Below are positions 1 to 8,117 of a DNA stretch of 15,737 bases, one piece after another (position 1 is the first letter of the stretch; every line of letters begins with the position of its first letter). The notes beneath the pieces were generated by a model that worked only from the letters and a program-made list of their open reading frames with translations, had not been told where the DNA came from and searched no databases. A program made the translations under genes and the position numbers. The stretch spans positions 1 to 15,737 of the forward strand of contig QHUQ01000127.1 of NCBI GenBank assembly GCA_003221985.1, in the 5' to 3' direction. The DNA is from Gemmatimonadota bacterium. GTDB lineage: Bacteria > Gemmatimonadota > Gemmatimonadetes > Gemmatimonadales > GWC2-71-9.

Positions 1-694
1 CGTCGCCGAATTAGGGGGCGTCGTCGCGCATCCCGCGTCCCCCATCCCGCATCCCGTCAACGACGCCGCCGACCAAAGTCCCGTTCGGTGCCTGGATAAG
101 GATGCCGAGGCCGAAATGATCCGTCGCATCGACGCGGCGAAGGCCGCCGGCGACACGCTGGGCGGCATCGTCGAAGTCGTGGCGCTGGGGGTGCCGGTGG
201 GGCTGGGGTCGCACGTCTCGTGGGACCGGAAGCTCGACGGCCGCCTCGCGCAGGCGCTGATGTCCATTCCGGCGGTGAAAGGCGTGGAGCTCGGCCTGGG
301 ATTCGAGGCTGCGCGGCGCAAGGGATCGGAAGTGCACGATGAGATCCTGCCGGGCTTCGCGCGCGCGACGAATCGTGCGGGCGGAACGGAGGGGGGAATG
401 ACGACGGGGGAGCCGCTCGTGCTCCGCGTCGCCATGAAGCCGATCTCGACGTTGATGTCGCCGCTCAAAACCGTGGACTTGAAGACCGGCGGGCCGGCCC
501 AGGCGCAATCGGAGCGTTCGGACGTAACGGCCGTCCCCGCGATGGGTGTCATTGCCGAAGCGATGGTGGCGATCGTCCTGACGGAGGCGCTGCTGGAGAA
601 ATTCGGCGGCGACGCACTGAGCGAGCTGAAGCGCAACGTGGATGGCTATCTCGCGCAGGTGCGCGCGCGCACGCCCAAAGGAGCGGCGTCGTGA
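1..694 (+). CDS. aroC: Chorismate synthase, 3' part (5' end outside window)
   Basis: Converts 5-enolpyruvylshikimate-3-phosphate to chorismate using reduced FMN, the last step of the shikimate pathway. The frame is open from base 2, so about 230 C-terminal residues of a protein of usually 360-400 are visible. Family blocks are clear: [62 protein letters not shown] and the C-terminal signature [17 protein letters not shown] with EKFGGD. Similarity is to the long type found in Mycobacterium and Bacillus. The variable loop before SPVRC is encoded partly by a 4 x 7 bp repeat (28-55) giving a His/Pro-rich stretch. The stop overlaps the GTG start of aroK (GTGA), so the two pathway genes are translationally coupled. 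Identification is certain; the true start cannot be seen. Confidence 0.96.
   Translation, partial: VAELGGVVAHPASPIPHPVNDAADQSPVRCLDKDAEAEMIRRIDAAKAAGDTLGGIVEVVALGVPVGLGSHVSWDRKLDGRLAQALMSIPAVKGVELGLGFEAARRKGSEVHDEILPGFARATNRAGGTEGGMTTGEPLVLRVAMKPISTLMSPLKTVDLKTGGPAQAQSERSDVTAVPAMGVIAEAMVAIVLTEALLEKFGGDALSELKRNVDGYLAQVRARTPKGAAS
28..55. repeat. Heptamer array 1 (4 x 7 bp) inside aroC
   Basis: Four consecutive 7-bp units of the form GCATCCC with one or two changes per unit (on the other strand GGGATGC). It encodes a His/Pro/Ser-rich loop of chorismate synthase in a region that is poorly conserved in the family. The reading frame stays open on both sides. Confidence 0.75.
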
Positions 695-1209
695 AAAAAC
701 ACGTCGTGCTCATCGGCCTGCCGGGCGCCGGAAAGACCACCGTGGGCCGCATCGTGGCCGAGCGGCTGCATGCGGGATTCGTGGACATCGACACGATCCT
801 GATCCGGAAGGAAGGCAAACCGATCGCGATGATCTTCGCCGAAAAAGGCGAGTCCGCGTTTCGCGACATGGAGCGGAAGGAAGTAGAGACCGCGCTCAGC
901 AATCAGCCCGCGGTGGTTGTTCCCGGCGGCGGCTGGGCCGCGCAGCCGGGCGCGCTCGACGCCGCAAAACCTCGCGGGTACTTCGTTTATCTGAAGGCGC
1001 GCGCGGAGGTCGCTGCCGGCCGCGCCGTGCCGTCGGGAACCCGGCCGGTGTTAATGGGTGGAGATCCGGCAGAACAGATGCGCGAGCTCTTCAAGACGCG
1101 CGACCCGTTCTACGCCAGGGCGGACGCCACGGTGCAGACTGAGGCTAAGCCTGCGGAAAAAGTGGCTGATGAGGTCGTCCGGCTTGCGCAGACGAGTGCC
1201 GGATGGTAA
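691..1209 (+). CDS. aroK: Shikimate kinase
   Basis: Phosphorylates the 3-hydroxyl of shikimate with ATP in the cytoplasm. The 172 residues match the family's usual length. Walker A is GLPGAGKTT (9-17). The shikimate site shows DID (32-34), the GES-x-FR motif with R58, and GGG at 79-81. TRPVL with R118 fits the lid arginine and YARAD (141-145) the C-terminal arginine. The GTG start at 691 has a strong Shine-Dalgarno AAAGGAG (677-683) at 7-nt spacing and overlaps the aroC stop by 4 bp. The order aroC-aroK places two shikimate pathway steps in one operon. The lid is slightly unusual (AVPSGTRP), but the catalytic set is complete. Confidence 0.95.
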   Translation: MKKHVVLIGLPGAGKTTVGRIVAERLHAGFVDIDTILIRKEGKPIAMIFAEKGESAFRDMERKEVETALSNQPAVVVPGGGWAAQPGALDAAKPRGYFVYLKARAEVAAGRAVPSGTRPVLMGGDPAEQMRELFKTRDPFYARADATVQTEAKPAEKVADEVVRLAQTSAGW

Positions 1210-1247
1210 AGATGCGAACCCCATTACGGTTGAACTGAGGTTGATAG

Positions 1248-3647
1248 GTGCCAGATAATGAAGAAGAAGTGAAACCCAAAAAGCAGCGGGCGCCGCGCAA
1301 GAAGAAGGACGCGGAGGCCGCTCCCCCGACGGCGGATACCGAAGCAACCGACGCCGCTCCTGCAAAGGGCGGCGCACTCGTCATTGTCGAGTCCCCGACC
1401 AAGGCGAAGACGATCGGCAAGTACCTCGGCCGCGGCTACACGGTCAAGGCGACCATCGGGCACCTGCGCGATCTGCCCAAGCGCGAGCTGGGCGTCGACG
1501 TCGAGAATAACTTCGCGCCGAAGTACGTCACTATTAAGGAAAAGGCGAAGACCCTGGCCGAGATCAAGAAGGCGGCCAAGGCGGCCGACCGGGTGCTCCT
1601 CGCGACCGACCCGGACCGCGAGGGGGAAGCGATCGCCTGGCATGTGGCGTCTCAGCTCAATGGCGACGGTAACGGCAAGATCCGCCGCGTCTTGTTCCAC
1701 GAAATCACGAAGGACGCCATCGCGGAAGCGTTGGCGAATCCCCTCGATATCGACCAGCGCAAGGTGGACGCGCAGCAGGCACGCCGGGTCCTCGACCGCT
1801 TGGTCGGCTACAAGGCCTCGCCGGTGCTGTGGAAGAGCATCAAGACCGGCCTGTCGGCGGGTCGGGTGCAGACGGTGGCGCTCCGCCTGATCATCGAGCG
1901 CGAAGAGGAAATCCGGAAGTTCGTGCCGCAGGAATACTGGACGGTTGCCGCCGACCTGGAGAAGGACGGGCAGGGATTCCAGGCGCGGCTGCAGAAGCTC
2001 GACGGGCACAAGCCCGAAATCAAGACCGAGAAGGCGGCGCGCGACATCGTCGCCGAAGTCGAAAAGCTGCCGTTTGTGGTCACGTCAGTCTCGACCGGCG
2101 AGCGCCGCCGCAAGGCCCCCGCACCGTTCACGACGAGCACGATGCAGCAAGAGGCCGCGAAGCAGCTTGGCTTCTCGGCCGGCCGCACCATGCGCGCGGC
2201 CCAGAAGCTGTACGAAGGCGTGGAGCTGGGCGAACAAGGTTCGGTCGGTCTCATCACGTACATGCGCACCGACTCCGTCCGCGTGTCGGATACCGCGATC
2301 AAGCACGCGCGCGAATTCATCAATGCGCAGTTCGACAAGCGCTATCTGCCCGATGAGCCGAACGTTCATAAGGGCGGCCGGGGCTCGAAGGTCCAGGATG
2401 CGCACGAGGCGATCCGGCCGACCGAAGTGGGCCTGAAACCCGACGACCTGAAGAAGTACCTGGAGCGCGACCTCTTTAAGCTGTACCAGCTCATCTGGCG
2501 GCGCTTCCTGGCGTCGCAGATGACGCCGGCGGTGTACGAAGCCACCAAGGTCGACTTCGAGCTGGCGAATGGACGCTTCCTGTTCCGGGCCACCGGCTCG
2601 CGCGTCGTGTTCGACGGCTATCACGCGCTCTACAGCGAAGCCCACGAGGCGGAAGACGCCAAGACGTTGGATAGCCTGGAGCCCATCCCGCCGCTCGCCC
2701 AGGGCGATCGGGTGAACGTGAAGCAAGTCGTCCCGAGCCAGCACTTTACCGAACCGCCGCCGCGCTATAGCGAAGCCAGCCTCGTGAAGGAGCTCGAGCG
2801 GTTGGGCATCGGCCGGCCATCGACGTATGCCGCGATCATCTCGACACTCCGCACGCGCTGGTACGCGACCGCGAAGGACCGTCGCTTCCAGCCCACGCCC
2901 CAGGGCGAGATCGTCTGGAAGGTGCTCAAGCGCTCGTTCCCGGAGGTGTTTGAGGTCGGGTTTACGGCGCAAATGGAGACCGAGCTCGACAAGGTCGAGG
3001 AAGGCGATCTGGCGTGGCAGCAGGTGCTCGGCGACTTCTGGAAGCCGTTCAACCTGGCGCTGGAAGCCGTGGACGTGAACAAGATCATCCACGAAGTCCA
3101 TGATCTCTCCGGCCTCGATACCGAGAAGTGCCCCAAGTGCGGCAGCCCGCTCGAGGTGAAGAGCGGCCGCTTCGGGCCATACATCGCCTGCGTGCGCTAT
3201 GCCACGAAGGAGTGCGACTACTCGCGGTCCATCAAGAAGGACAGGGTGCCCGACCGGCCGTCCGACGAAATCTGCAAGGAATGCGGCGCGCCGATGGTGA
3301 TCAAAACCGGGCGCTTCGGCGAGTTCCTGGCCTGCACGCGCTATCCCAAGTGCAAGTACACCCAGCCCGTCCCGCTCGGCATCAAGTGCCCCAAATGCGG
3401 CAGCGGGGATCTCGCCGAGCGTCGCACCAAGCGGGGACGGACGTTCTACGGTTGCCTGCGGTATCCCGACTGCGATTATTCCACGTGGAACAAGCCGGTG
3501 GCCGTCCCTTGTCCCAGCTGCGGCTTTGTGGGGATGGAAGAGATCAAGTCCAAGACGACGGGAGAAACGACGCGCAAGTGTCTGAAGTGCGGGCATCAGA
3601 TGGCGGTGGAGGAAGCGGCCCCGGAGGCGGAGGAGGTAATATCGTAG
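1248..3647 (+). CDS. topA: DNA topoisomerase I (type IA) with four zinc ribbons
   Basis: Relaxes negative supercoils by transient single-strand cleavage through a 5'-phosphotyrosine. The 799 residues begin with a Lys/Ala-rich tail (1-40). The TOPRIM domain follows (about 42-155) with E48 in VIVESP and the metal motif DPDREGE (121-127). The central domains carry GLSAGRVQTVALRLI and the active-site Tyr338 in GLITYMRTDSVRV. The C-terminal part has four Cys4 zinc ribbons, opening with CPKC (628), CKEC (676), CPKC (714) and CPSC (755). The GTG start is supported by GAGG (1237-1240) at 7-nt spacing and lies 38 bp after aroK. The stop TAG sits in the left edge of a palindromic element (3648-3667), so the last residues may have been set by that insertion. 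Confidence 0.97.
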   Translation: MPDNEEEVKPKKQRAPRKKKDAEAAPPTADTEATDAAPAKGGALVIVESPTKAKTIGKYLGRGYTVKATIGHLRDLPKRELGVDVENNFAPKYVTIKEKAKTLAEIKKAAKAADRVLLATDPDREGEAIAWHVASQLNGDGNGKIRRVLFHEITKDAIAEALANPLDIDQRKVDAQQARRVLDRLVGYKASPVLWKSIKTGLSAGRVQTVALRLIIEREEEIRKFVPQEYWTVAADLEKDGQGFQARLQKLDGHKPEIKTEKAARDIVAEVEKLPFVVTSVSTGERRRKAPAPFTTSTMQQEAAKQLGFSAGRTMRAAQKLYEGVELGEQGSVGLITYMRTDSVRVSDTAIKHAREFINAQFDKRYLPDEPNVHKGGRGSKVQDAHEAIRPTEVGLKPDDLKKYLERDLFKLYQLIWRRFLASQMTPAVYEATKVDFELANGRFLFRATGSRVVFDGYHALYSEAHEAEDAKTLDSLEPIPPLAQGDRVNVKQVVPSQHFTEPPPRYSEASLVKELERLGIGRPSTYAAIISTLRTRWYATAKDRRFQPTPQGEIVWKVLKRSFPEVFEVGFTAQMETELDKVEEGDLAWQQVLGDFWKPFNLALEAVDVNKIIHEVHDLSGLDTEKCPKCGSPLEVKSGRFGPYIACVRYATKECDYSRSIKKDRVPDRPSDEICKECGAPMVIKTGRFGEFLACTRYPKCKYTQPVPLGIKCPKCGSGDLAERRTKRGRTFYGCLRYPDCDYSTWNKPVAVPCPSCGFVGMEEIKSKTTGETTRKCLKCGHQMAVEEAAPEAEEVIS

Positions 3648-3667
3648 GGGCGCAGCATGCTGCGCCC
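3648..3667. repeat. 20-bp perfect palindrome at topA/trmFO junction
   Basis: The sequence GGGCGCAGCATGCTGCGCCC equals its own reverse complement over 20 bases and is flanked by GTAG and GTAC. It begins one base after the topA stop. It looks like a dispersed REP-like palindrome rather than a terminator, since no T-tract follows it. Confidence 0.85.
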
Positions 3668-3705
3668 GTACATCCCATTTCCAAGCAGCATGCTGTGCCC
3701 GTACA
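3652..3705. repeat. Two near-identical 21-bp direct repeats
   Basis: Copies at 3652-3672 and 3685-3705 share 20 of 21 bases (core CAGCATGCTG then YGCCCGTACA). They are offset by 33 bp. The first copy is the right part of the 20-bp palindrome. The second contains the GTG start codon of trmFO at 3695. Confidence 0.85.
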
Positions 3706-5017
3706 CGTCATCGGTGGCGGCCTCGCGGGCTGCGAGGCTGCCTGGGCGCTCGCCGAGCGCGGCGTCCGCGTGAGCCTGCACGAGATGCGCCCCGGCCGGA
3801 TGACGCCGGCGCATCAGACGGGTCGTCTCGCCGAGCTGGTCTGTAGCAACACCTTCAAATCGGTCGAACCCACGCACGCGCATGGCTTGCTCAAGGCCGA
3901 GATGCGCTTGCTCGGGAGTATTGTGTTGCAGGCCGCTGACAGCGCGCGCATCCCCGGTGGCAGCGCGCTCGCGGTCGATCGCGTGGCATTCGCGGACGCC
4001 GTCGAGGCGCGCGTGCTGGCCCACCCCAACGTCACACTGGTCCGGGAGGAAGTGACGTCCCTGGCCTCGCCGGCGATCGTCGCCACGGGGCCACTGACGT
4101 CCGATGCGCTCGCTGCCGCGATCGCCGGCCGGCTGGGCGTCGCGTCGCTCGCGTTCTATGACGCGATCGCGCCGATCGTCTCAGCCGATTCGCTGGATTA
4201 CTGCCGCCTGTTCAAGGCATCGCGCTACGGCAAAGGCGGGGGAGACGACTACTGGAACGCCCCGTTGACGCAGCCCGAATACGAAGCGTTCGTCGCGGCG
4301 CTGATTGCGGGGGAGCAGTATCAGCCAGGACACGAATTCGATAAGGTGCCCCCCCCGTATTTCGAGGGCTGTCTGCCAGTCGAGGAGATGGCGCAGCGGG
4401 GACTCGAGACGCTGCGGTTCGGCCCGATGAAGCCGGTCGGGCTCATCGATCCGAAAACCGGACGCGAGCCCTACGCGGTTCTGCAGCTGCGGCAGGAAGA
4501 TCGCGCCGCGCAGATGTGGAACTTCGTGGGCTTCCAAACGCGGCTCAAAACGGGAGCGCAGCAGACGATCTTCCGGACGATCCCGGGCCTCGCGCAGGCG
4601 GAGTTCCTGCGCTTCGGCAGCATTCACCGCAATAGCTACCTCAATGCGCCGCTGGCCCTGACGGGGCACCTCTCGACCCGGGACGATGAGCAGCTGCTGT
4701 TCGCCGGACAGCTCACCGGGGTGGAGGGCTACACCGAGTCGGCGGCGACGGGACTGCTCGCGGGGATCAACCTCGCCCGGCTGCTAGCCGGAGACGCGCC
4801 GGTGCTGCCCCCCGCGACGACGATGCTCGGCGCGCTGTATCGCTACCTGCGGGAGTCGGAGCCGGCACGGTTCCAGCCGATGAATGCGAATTTCGGGTTG
4901 CTGGATCCGCTCGATCCGCCGGTCAGGGACAAGTTCAAAAGGAAGGAAGCGCTGGCGCGTCGGGCGATGCAGGAGATGGCGGTATTTGCGCAGGAACTGG
5001 TGGAGATTCCGGCATGA
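3695..5017 (+). CDS. trmFO: Methylenetetrahydrofolate-tRNA-(uracil-5-)-methyltransferase
   Basis: Makes 5-methyluridine at position 54 of the tRNA T-loop, using methylenetetrahydrofolate and reduced FAD. The 440 residues match the family length. The N-terminus VHVIGGGLAGCEAAW is the FAD-binding beta-alpha-beta motif, followed by HEMRP and the CSNTFKS block with C50. C226 lies in PPYFEGCLP; these two positions fit the reported functional cysteines of the Bacillus enzyme (Cys53 and Cys226). The C-terminus (MNANFGLLDPL, RAMQEM) is also typical. GTG at 3695 is chosen because it leaves only two residues before the conserved VHVIGGG and no ATG is available in frame. No Shine-Dalgarno is visible before it, and the start codon lies within a repeated palindromic sequence. 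The neighbours topA and xerC match the Bacillus order. Confidence 0.95.
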   Translation: MPVHVIGGGLAGCEAAWALAERGVRVSLHEMRPGRMTPAHQTGRLAELVCSNTFKSVEPTHAHGLLKAEMRLLGSIVLQAADSARIPGGSALAVDRVAFADAVEARVLAHPNVTLVREEVTSLASPAIVATGPLTSDALAAAIAGRLGVASLAFYDAIAPIVSADSLDYCRLFKASRYGKGGGDDYWNAPLTQPEYEAFVAALIAGEQYQPGHEFDKVPPPYFEGCLPVEEMAQRGLETLRFGPMKPVGLIDPKTGREPYAVLQLRQEDRAAQMWNFVGFQTRLKTGAQQTIFRTIPGLAQAEFLRFGSIHRNSYLNAPLALTGHLSTRDDEQLLFAGQLTGVEGYTESAATGLLAGINLARLLAGDAPVLPPATTMLGALYRYLRESEPARFQPMNANFGLLDPLDPPVRDKFKRKEALARRAMQEMAVFAQELVEIPA

Positions 5018-5919
5018 ATGAGATTGCCGAATTCGTCACCTTCCTCGAGAAAGAGCGCAACGACTCGCCCCACACGGTCAAAGCCTACGAGCGCGACCTC
5101 ACCGCCTTCGCCGCCTTCTGCGACCGCTATTACGGCGGCCCGTGGACGTGGGCCGGGGTGGATCGGCTGGCGGTGCGCGGTTTCCTCGCCGCTGAGCAGC
5201 GGCGCGGCCTGGCGAAGCGCTCCGTCGCCCGCGCGCTGTCGGCGCTACGCACGTTCTACGGCTTCCTGAACGCGACGCGCGGTCTCGAGGTGAACCCCGC
5301 GCGGGCGGCGCGAACTCCCAGGCTCGAGCGGACGTTGCCGACCTATTTGGATCGTGGCGAGATGAACGAGCTGTTCACGCGAGCGGAGGCGCGCGCCGCC
5401 GCGGGGGGATTCCGCGAGGCGCGCGATCTCGCGATGCTCGAGCTGTTTTATTCGACCGGGATGCGTCTTTCGGAGCTCGCGGGGCTGAATGATCCCGACG
5501 TCGACGCGGTGTCCGATCAGGTGAAGCTGCGCGGCAAGGGAAAAAAGGAGCGACTCGTGCCGCTCGGCCGGCACGCGACGCTGGCGCTGCGAAAGTATCT
5601 GCCGCATCGCGACAGTCTCCTGGCCGGATTGCGAGCGGGAACCCGCCCGGTATTCGTGAACGTGCGCGGCAAGCGGATTACGCCGCGCGGCATCCAACTG
5701 GCCATGAAGCGGCTGTTCGATACGCTGGCTCGCGGCAAGGAGCTGCACGTGCACGCGCTGCGGCACTCCTTTGCCACGCACCTGCTCGACGCAGGCGCGG
5801 ACCTCCGGGCGGTGCAGGAGCTGCTGGGTCATGCCTCGCTGGGGACCACGCAGGTGTATACTCATACGTCGGTGGAGCGCTTGAAGAAGGTTTATCATCA
5901 GGCGCATCCGAGGGCGTAA
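5014..5919 (+). CDS. xerC: Tyrosine recombinase XerC
   Basis: Site-specific recombinase that, with XerD, resolves chromosome dimers at dif near the division site. The 301 residues have the usual length. An N-terminal SAM-like core-binding domain (about 1-85) precedes the catalytic domain. The visible catalytic set is complete: R151 in [10 protein letters not shown]175 in RGKGKKER, H247 and R250 in [11 protein letters not shown]273 in [11 protein letters not shown] and the nucleophile Y282 in VYTHTS. ATG at 5014 overlaps the trmFO stop (ATGA) and has GGAG (5002-5005) at 8-nt spacing. The position between trmFO and hslV equals codV in Bacillus, which favours XerC over XerD or a phage integrase. 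No partner recombinase or dif site was seen. Confidence 0.93.
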   Translation: MNEIAEFVTFLEKERNDSPHTVKAYERDLTAFAAFCDRYYGGPWTWAGVDRLAVRGFLAAEQRRGLAKRSVARALSALRTFYGFLNATRGLEVNPARAARTPRLERTLPTYLDRGEMNELFTRAEARAAAGGFREARDLAMLELFYSTGMRLSELAGLNDPDVDAVSDQVKLRGKGKKERLVPLGRHATLALRKYLPHRDSLLAGLRAGTRPVFVNVRGKRITPRGIQLAMKRLFDTLARGKELHVHALRHSFATHLLDAGADLRAVQELLGHASLGTTQVYTHTSVERLKKVYHQAHPRA

Positions 5920-5922
5920 AAC

Positions 5923-5950
5923 GGAGCACGGAGCAGGGAGCAAGGAGCAA
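5923..5950. repeat. Heptamer array 2 (4 x 7 bp) between xerC and hslV
   Basis: Four consecutive units of GGAGCAN fill most of the 41-bp gap between the xerC stop and the hslV start. The repeated GGAG resembles a Shine-Dalgarno sequence, though the last one is further from ATG (5961) than usual. Confidence 0.85.
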
Positions 5951-5960
5951 ACGAAAGAGC

Positions 5961-6497
5961 ATGCTGGAGCGCATTCATAGCACGACGATTCTGTGCGTCC
6001 GCCGCGACGGGAAGGTCGCGATCGGCGGCGATGGCCAGGTCACGGTCGGCGAGACCGTGATGAAAGCCAACGCCAACAAGGTGCGCACGCTGCGCGGCGG
6101 CAAGATTCTCGCCGGCTTCGCCGGCGCGGCCGCGGACGCGTTTACGTTGTTCGAGAAGTTCGAAGAGAAGCTGGAGCGCTACCCGACGAACCTGCCGCGC
6201 GCCGCGGTCGAGTTGGCGAAAGACTGGCGCTCGGACCGGGTGCTGCGGCGTCTCGAAGCGCTGCTCGTCGTGGCGGACAAGGAGCACGGCTTCGTGATCA
6301 GCGGCTCCGGCGAGCTGATCGAGCCGGACGACGGCGTGCTCGCGATCGGCTCGGGCGGCTCGTTCGCCCTGGCCGCGGCACGCGCGCTGCTCGCGTCTAC
6401 GAAGCTGGATCCCGCGGAAATCGTGAAGCGGGCGCTGGAAATTGCGGCCGACATCTGCGTCTACACCAACGCGAACATCACCGTACTCGAGTTATAG
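5961..6497 (+). CDS. hslV: HslV, peptidase subunit of the HslUV protease
   Basis: Threonine peptidase that forms a double hexameric chamber and degrades proteins fed by HslU. The 178 residues are normal. The motif [21 protein letters not shown] shows a seven-residue propeptide (MLERIHS) before the mature N-terminal Thr8, the expected catalytic nucleophile. Family blocks [30 protein letters not shown] and [16 protein letters not shown] follow. ATG at 5961 is preceded by heptamer array 2, and the only purine-rich leader near the start is GAAAGAGC. hslU begins two bases after the stop, so the subunits are co-translated in one operon, as usual. Confidence 0.96.
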   Translation: MLERIHSTTILCVRRDGKVAIGGDGQVTVGETVMKANANKVRTLRGGKILAGFAGAAADAFTLFEKFEEKLERYPTNLPRAAVELAKDWRSDRVLRRLEALLVVADKEHGFVISGSGELIEPDDGVLAIGSGGSFALAAARALLASTKLDPAEIVKRALEIAADICVYTNANITVLEL

Positions 6498-6499
6498 CG

Positions 6500-8038
6500 A
6501 TGCCAAAGGCACCGGTTTCACCTTCACAACCTCCATCACCTCCGCCATCCTCCACCGATGTTCCGGCGGCGGCTGAGGAGACGCTTCCCTGGCTCGAGGA
6601 AATGCCGCCCAAGAAAATCGTGGCCGAGCTGGACCGCTACATCGTCGGCCAGGACGCGGCGAAAAAGGCGGTCGCGATCGCGGTGCGCAACCGCTGGCGG
6701 CGGTCCCAGGCGCCCGAAGAGATCCGCGACGAGATCATGCCGAACAACATCATCATGATCGGCCCGACCGGCGTGGGCAAAACGGAGATCGCACGCCGCC
6801 TGGCGCGCCTCGCAGGGGCGCCGTTCCTCAAGGTCGAGGCATCGAAGTTCACCGAGGTGGGATACGTCGGGCGCGACGTCGAGTCGATGGTGCGCGAGCT
6901 GGTGGACGTCTCCATCAACATGGTGAGATCTGAACGGGAAGATGATGTGTACCCGACCGCTGAGCAGCGGGCCGAAGAACGGCTGCTCGATTTGCTGTTG
7001 CCGCCGCTTCCCTCGCCCCCCCCCGCCGCCCCAACGGCAGGAGCCGGGAGTCAGGAGTCGGGAGCCGGGCAACGCCCACTCTTCGTGGTGTCGTCCAAAG
7101 GCGATGTTCAGCCCAAGGTCCCCGAGGCCGAGACCGAGGCGAATGAACGGCGCCGCCGTACGCGCGAGAAGCTGCGCCAGCAGCTCAAGGACGGTCAGCT
7201 CGAGGAGCGCGACGTCGAGATCGAAGTCCAGCAGCAGAGCTTCCCGTTGCTGGAGATGATGCAGCCGCCCCAGGGGATGGAAGGGCCGGATATCAACTTC
7301 GGCGAGGCGCTGCAGGAGCTGATCCCCAAGAAGAAGAAGCGCCGCACCGTACACCTGCACGAGGCGCGCCGCATCCTGATCGACGAAGAGCTGAAAAAAC
7401 TCGTCGACATGGACGACGTGGTGAACGAAGCGCTTGATCGTGTCGAGAACCACGGCGTCATCTTCATCGACGAGATCGACAAGATCACCGGGCAGCGGGG
7501 CCAGAGCACGGGGCCCGACGTGTCGCGCGAAGGCGTGCAACGCGATCTGCTGCCGATCGTCGAAGGCTCGACCGTGCAGACGCGCTACGGCTACGTGCGC
7601 ACCGATCACATCCTCTTCATCGCGGCCGGTGCATTCCACATCGCCAAGCCGAGCGATCTGATTCCCGAGCTGCAAGGCCGCTTCCCGATCCGTGTCGAGC
7701 TGTCGTCGCTCACGGAAGAGGACTTCGTGCGCATCATGACGGAGCCCGAGAACGCGCTCACGAAGCAGTACGCCGCGCTGTGCGCCGCCGACGGGGCGAC
7801 GCTCGAATTCCGTCCCGACGGGGTCAAGGAGATTGCCCGTATCGCCGCCAAGGTGAACGAGCGGATGGAAAATATCGGCGCCAGGCGTCTCCACACCGTT
7901 ATGACCACGCTGCTCGAAGATGTGATGTTCGAGCTCCCCGACTATCCGATCAAGCACATCGTGTTCGACGGCCCGGCCGTACGGGAGCGGCTGCTGCGCA
8001 TCGTCGAGGACGAGGACCTGCGGAGATACATTCTGTAG
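6500..8038 (+). CDS. hslU: HslU, AAA+ ATPase subunit of the HslUV protease
   Basis: Hexameric unfoldase that translocates substrates into HslV. At 512 residues it is longer than the usual 440-465. The excess lies in a Pro/Ser-rich N-terminal tail (1-35) ahead of [14 protein letters not shown] and in a Pro-rich insert of the I-domain (about 166-205). Walker A is GPTGVGKT (88-95), the pore loop is GYVG (121-124), Walker B is IFIDEID (321-327), and GARRLHT near 460-466 holds sensor 2. The C-terminal EDLRRYIL matches the tail that docks into HslV. Residues 181-190 ([10 protein letters not shown]) are encoded by a 4 x 7 bp array, just after a run of nine C (7016-7024). ATG at 6500 lies 2 bp after hslV. 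Confidence 0.96.
   Translation: MPKAPVSPSQPPSPPPSSTDVPAAAEETLPWLEEMPPKKIVAELDRYIVGQDAAKKAVAIAVRNRWRRSQAPEEIRDEIMPNNIIMIGPTGVGKTEIARRLARLAGAPFLKVEASKFTEVGYVGRDVESMVRELVDVSINMVRSEREDDVYPTAEQRAEERLLDLLLPPLPSPPPAAPTAGAGSQESGAGQRPLFVVSSKGDVQPKVPEAETEANERRRRTREKLRQQLKDGQLEERDVEIEVQQQSFPLLEMMQPPQGMEGPDINFGEALQELIPKKKKRRTVHLHEARRILIDEELKKLVDMDDVVNEALDRVENHGVIFIDEIDKITGQRGQSTGPDVSREGVQRDLLPIVEGSTVQTRYGYVRTDHILFIAAGAFHIAKPSDLIPELQGRFPIRVELSSLTEEDFVRIMTEPENALTKQYAALCAADGATLEFRPDGVKEIARIAAKVNERMENIGARRLHTVMTTLLEDVMFELPDYPIKHIVFDGPAVRERLLRIVEDEDLRRYIL
6521..6557. repeat. CCTCCNNCA-like repeat in the hslU N-terminal tail
   Basis: Four units starting CCT with a 9-10 bp period (CCTTCACAA, CCTCCATCA and variants) encode the Ser/Pro-rich tail of HslU. 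The reverse complement (GGTGGAGG, TGGAGGTT) resembles a stretch in the activator linker at 12630-12660. Confidence 0.5.
7040..7067. repeat. Heptamer array 3 (4 x 7 bp) inside hslU
   Basis: Four consecutive units GGAGYCR (GGAGCCG, GGAGTCA and two variants) in the Pro/Gly-rich insert of the HslU I-domain, encoding about residues 181-190. The open frame continues on both sides into conserved sequence. Confidence 0.85.
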
Positions 8039-8086
8039 CGAGTTATGAGTCCTCGAGTCATCGGAGCTTGACGCTGGCTGTACCGA

Positions 8087-8116
8087 GGTCCACCTTGGGG
8101 ACCACCAAGGGGGACC
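8087..8116 (+). promoter_or_regulatory. Hairpin covering the lipoprotein ribosome binding site
   Basis: Left arm GGTCCACCTTGG (8087-8098) and right arm CCAAGGGGGACC (8105-8116) pair at 11 of 12 positions around a 6-nt loop. The right arm contains the Shine-Dalgarno AAGGGGG (8107-8113) of the ATG at 8118. The fold would hide the ribosome binding site. It has no T-tract, so termination is less likely, but it may also stabilise the hslU 3' end. Its function is inferred. Confidence 0.55.
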
Positions 8117-8117
8117 A

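Noticed and set aside
3648..3667. Intrinsic terminator after topA
   Set aside because: The palindrome has no central loop and no following T-tract, and the downstream trmFO start lies within a second copy of the same sequence.
3128..3694. A long N-terminal extension of TrmFO overlapping topA
   Set aside because: The open frame upstream of 3695 is a shadow of topA zinc-ribbon codons. The family starts at the FAD motif, which fits GTG 3695.
5014..5919. A phage or island integrase
   Set aside because: Gene order and length match chromosomal XerC. No attachment-site duplication, phage gene or tRNA is nearby.
8068..8096. TTGACG as the -35 box of a lipoprotein promoter
   Set aside because: No acceptable -10 box lies 16-18 bp downstream; that stretch is CACCTT and part of the hairpin arm.
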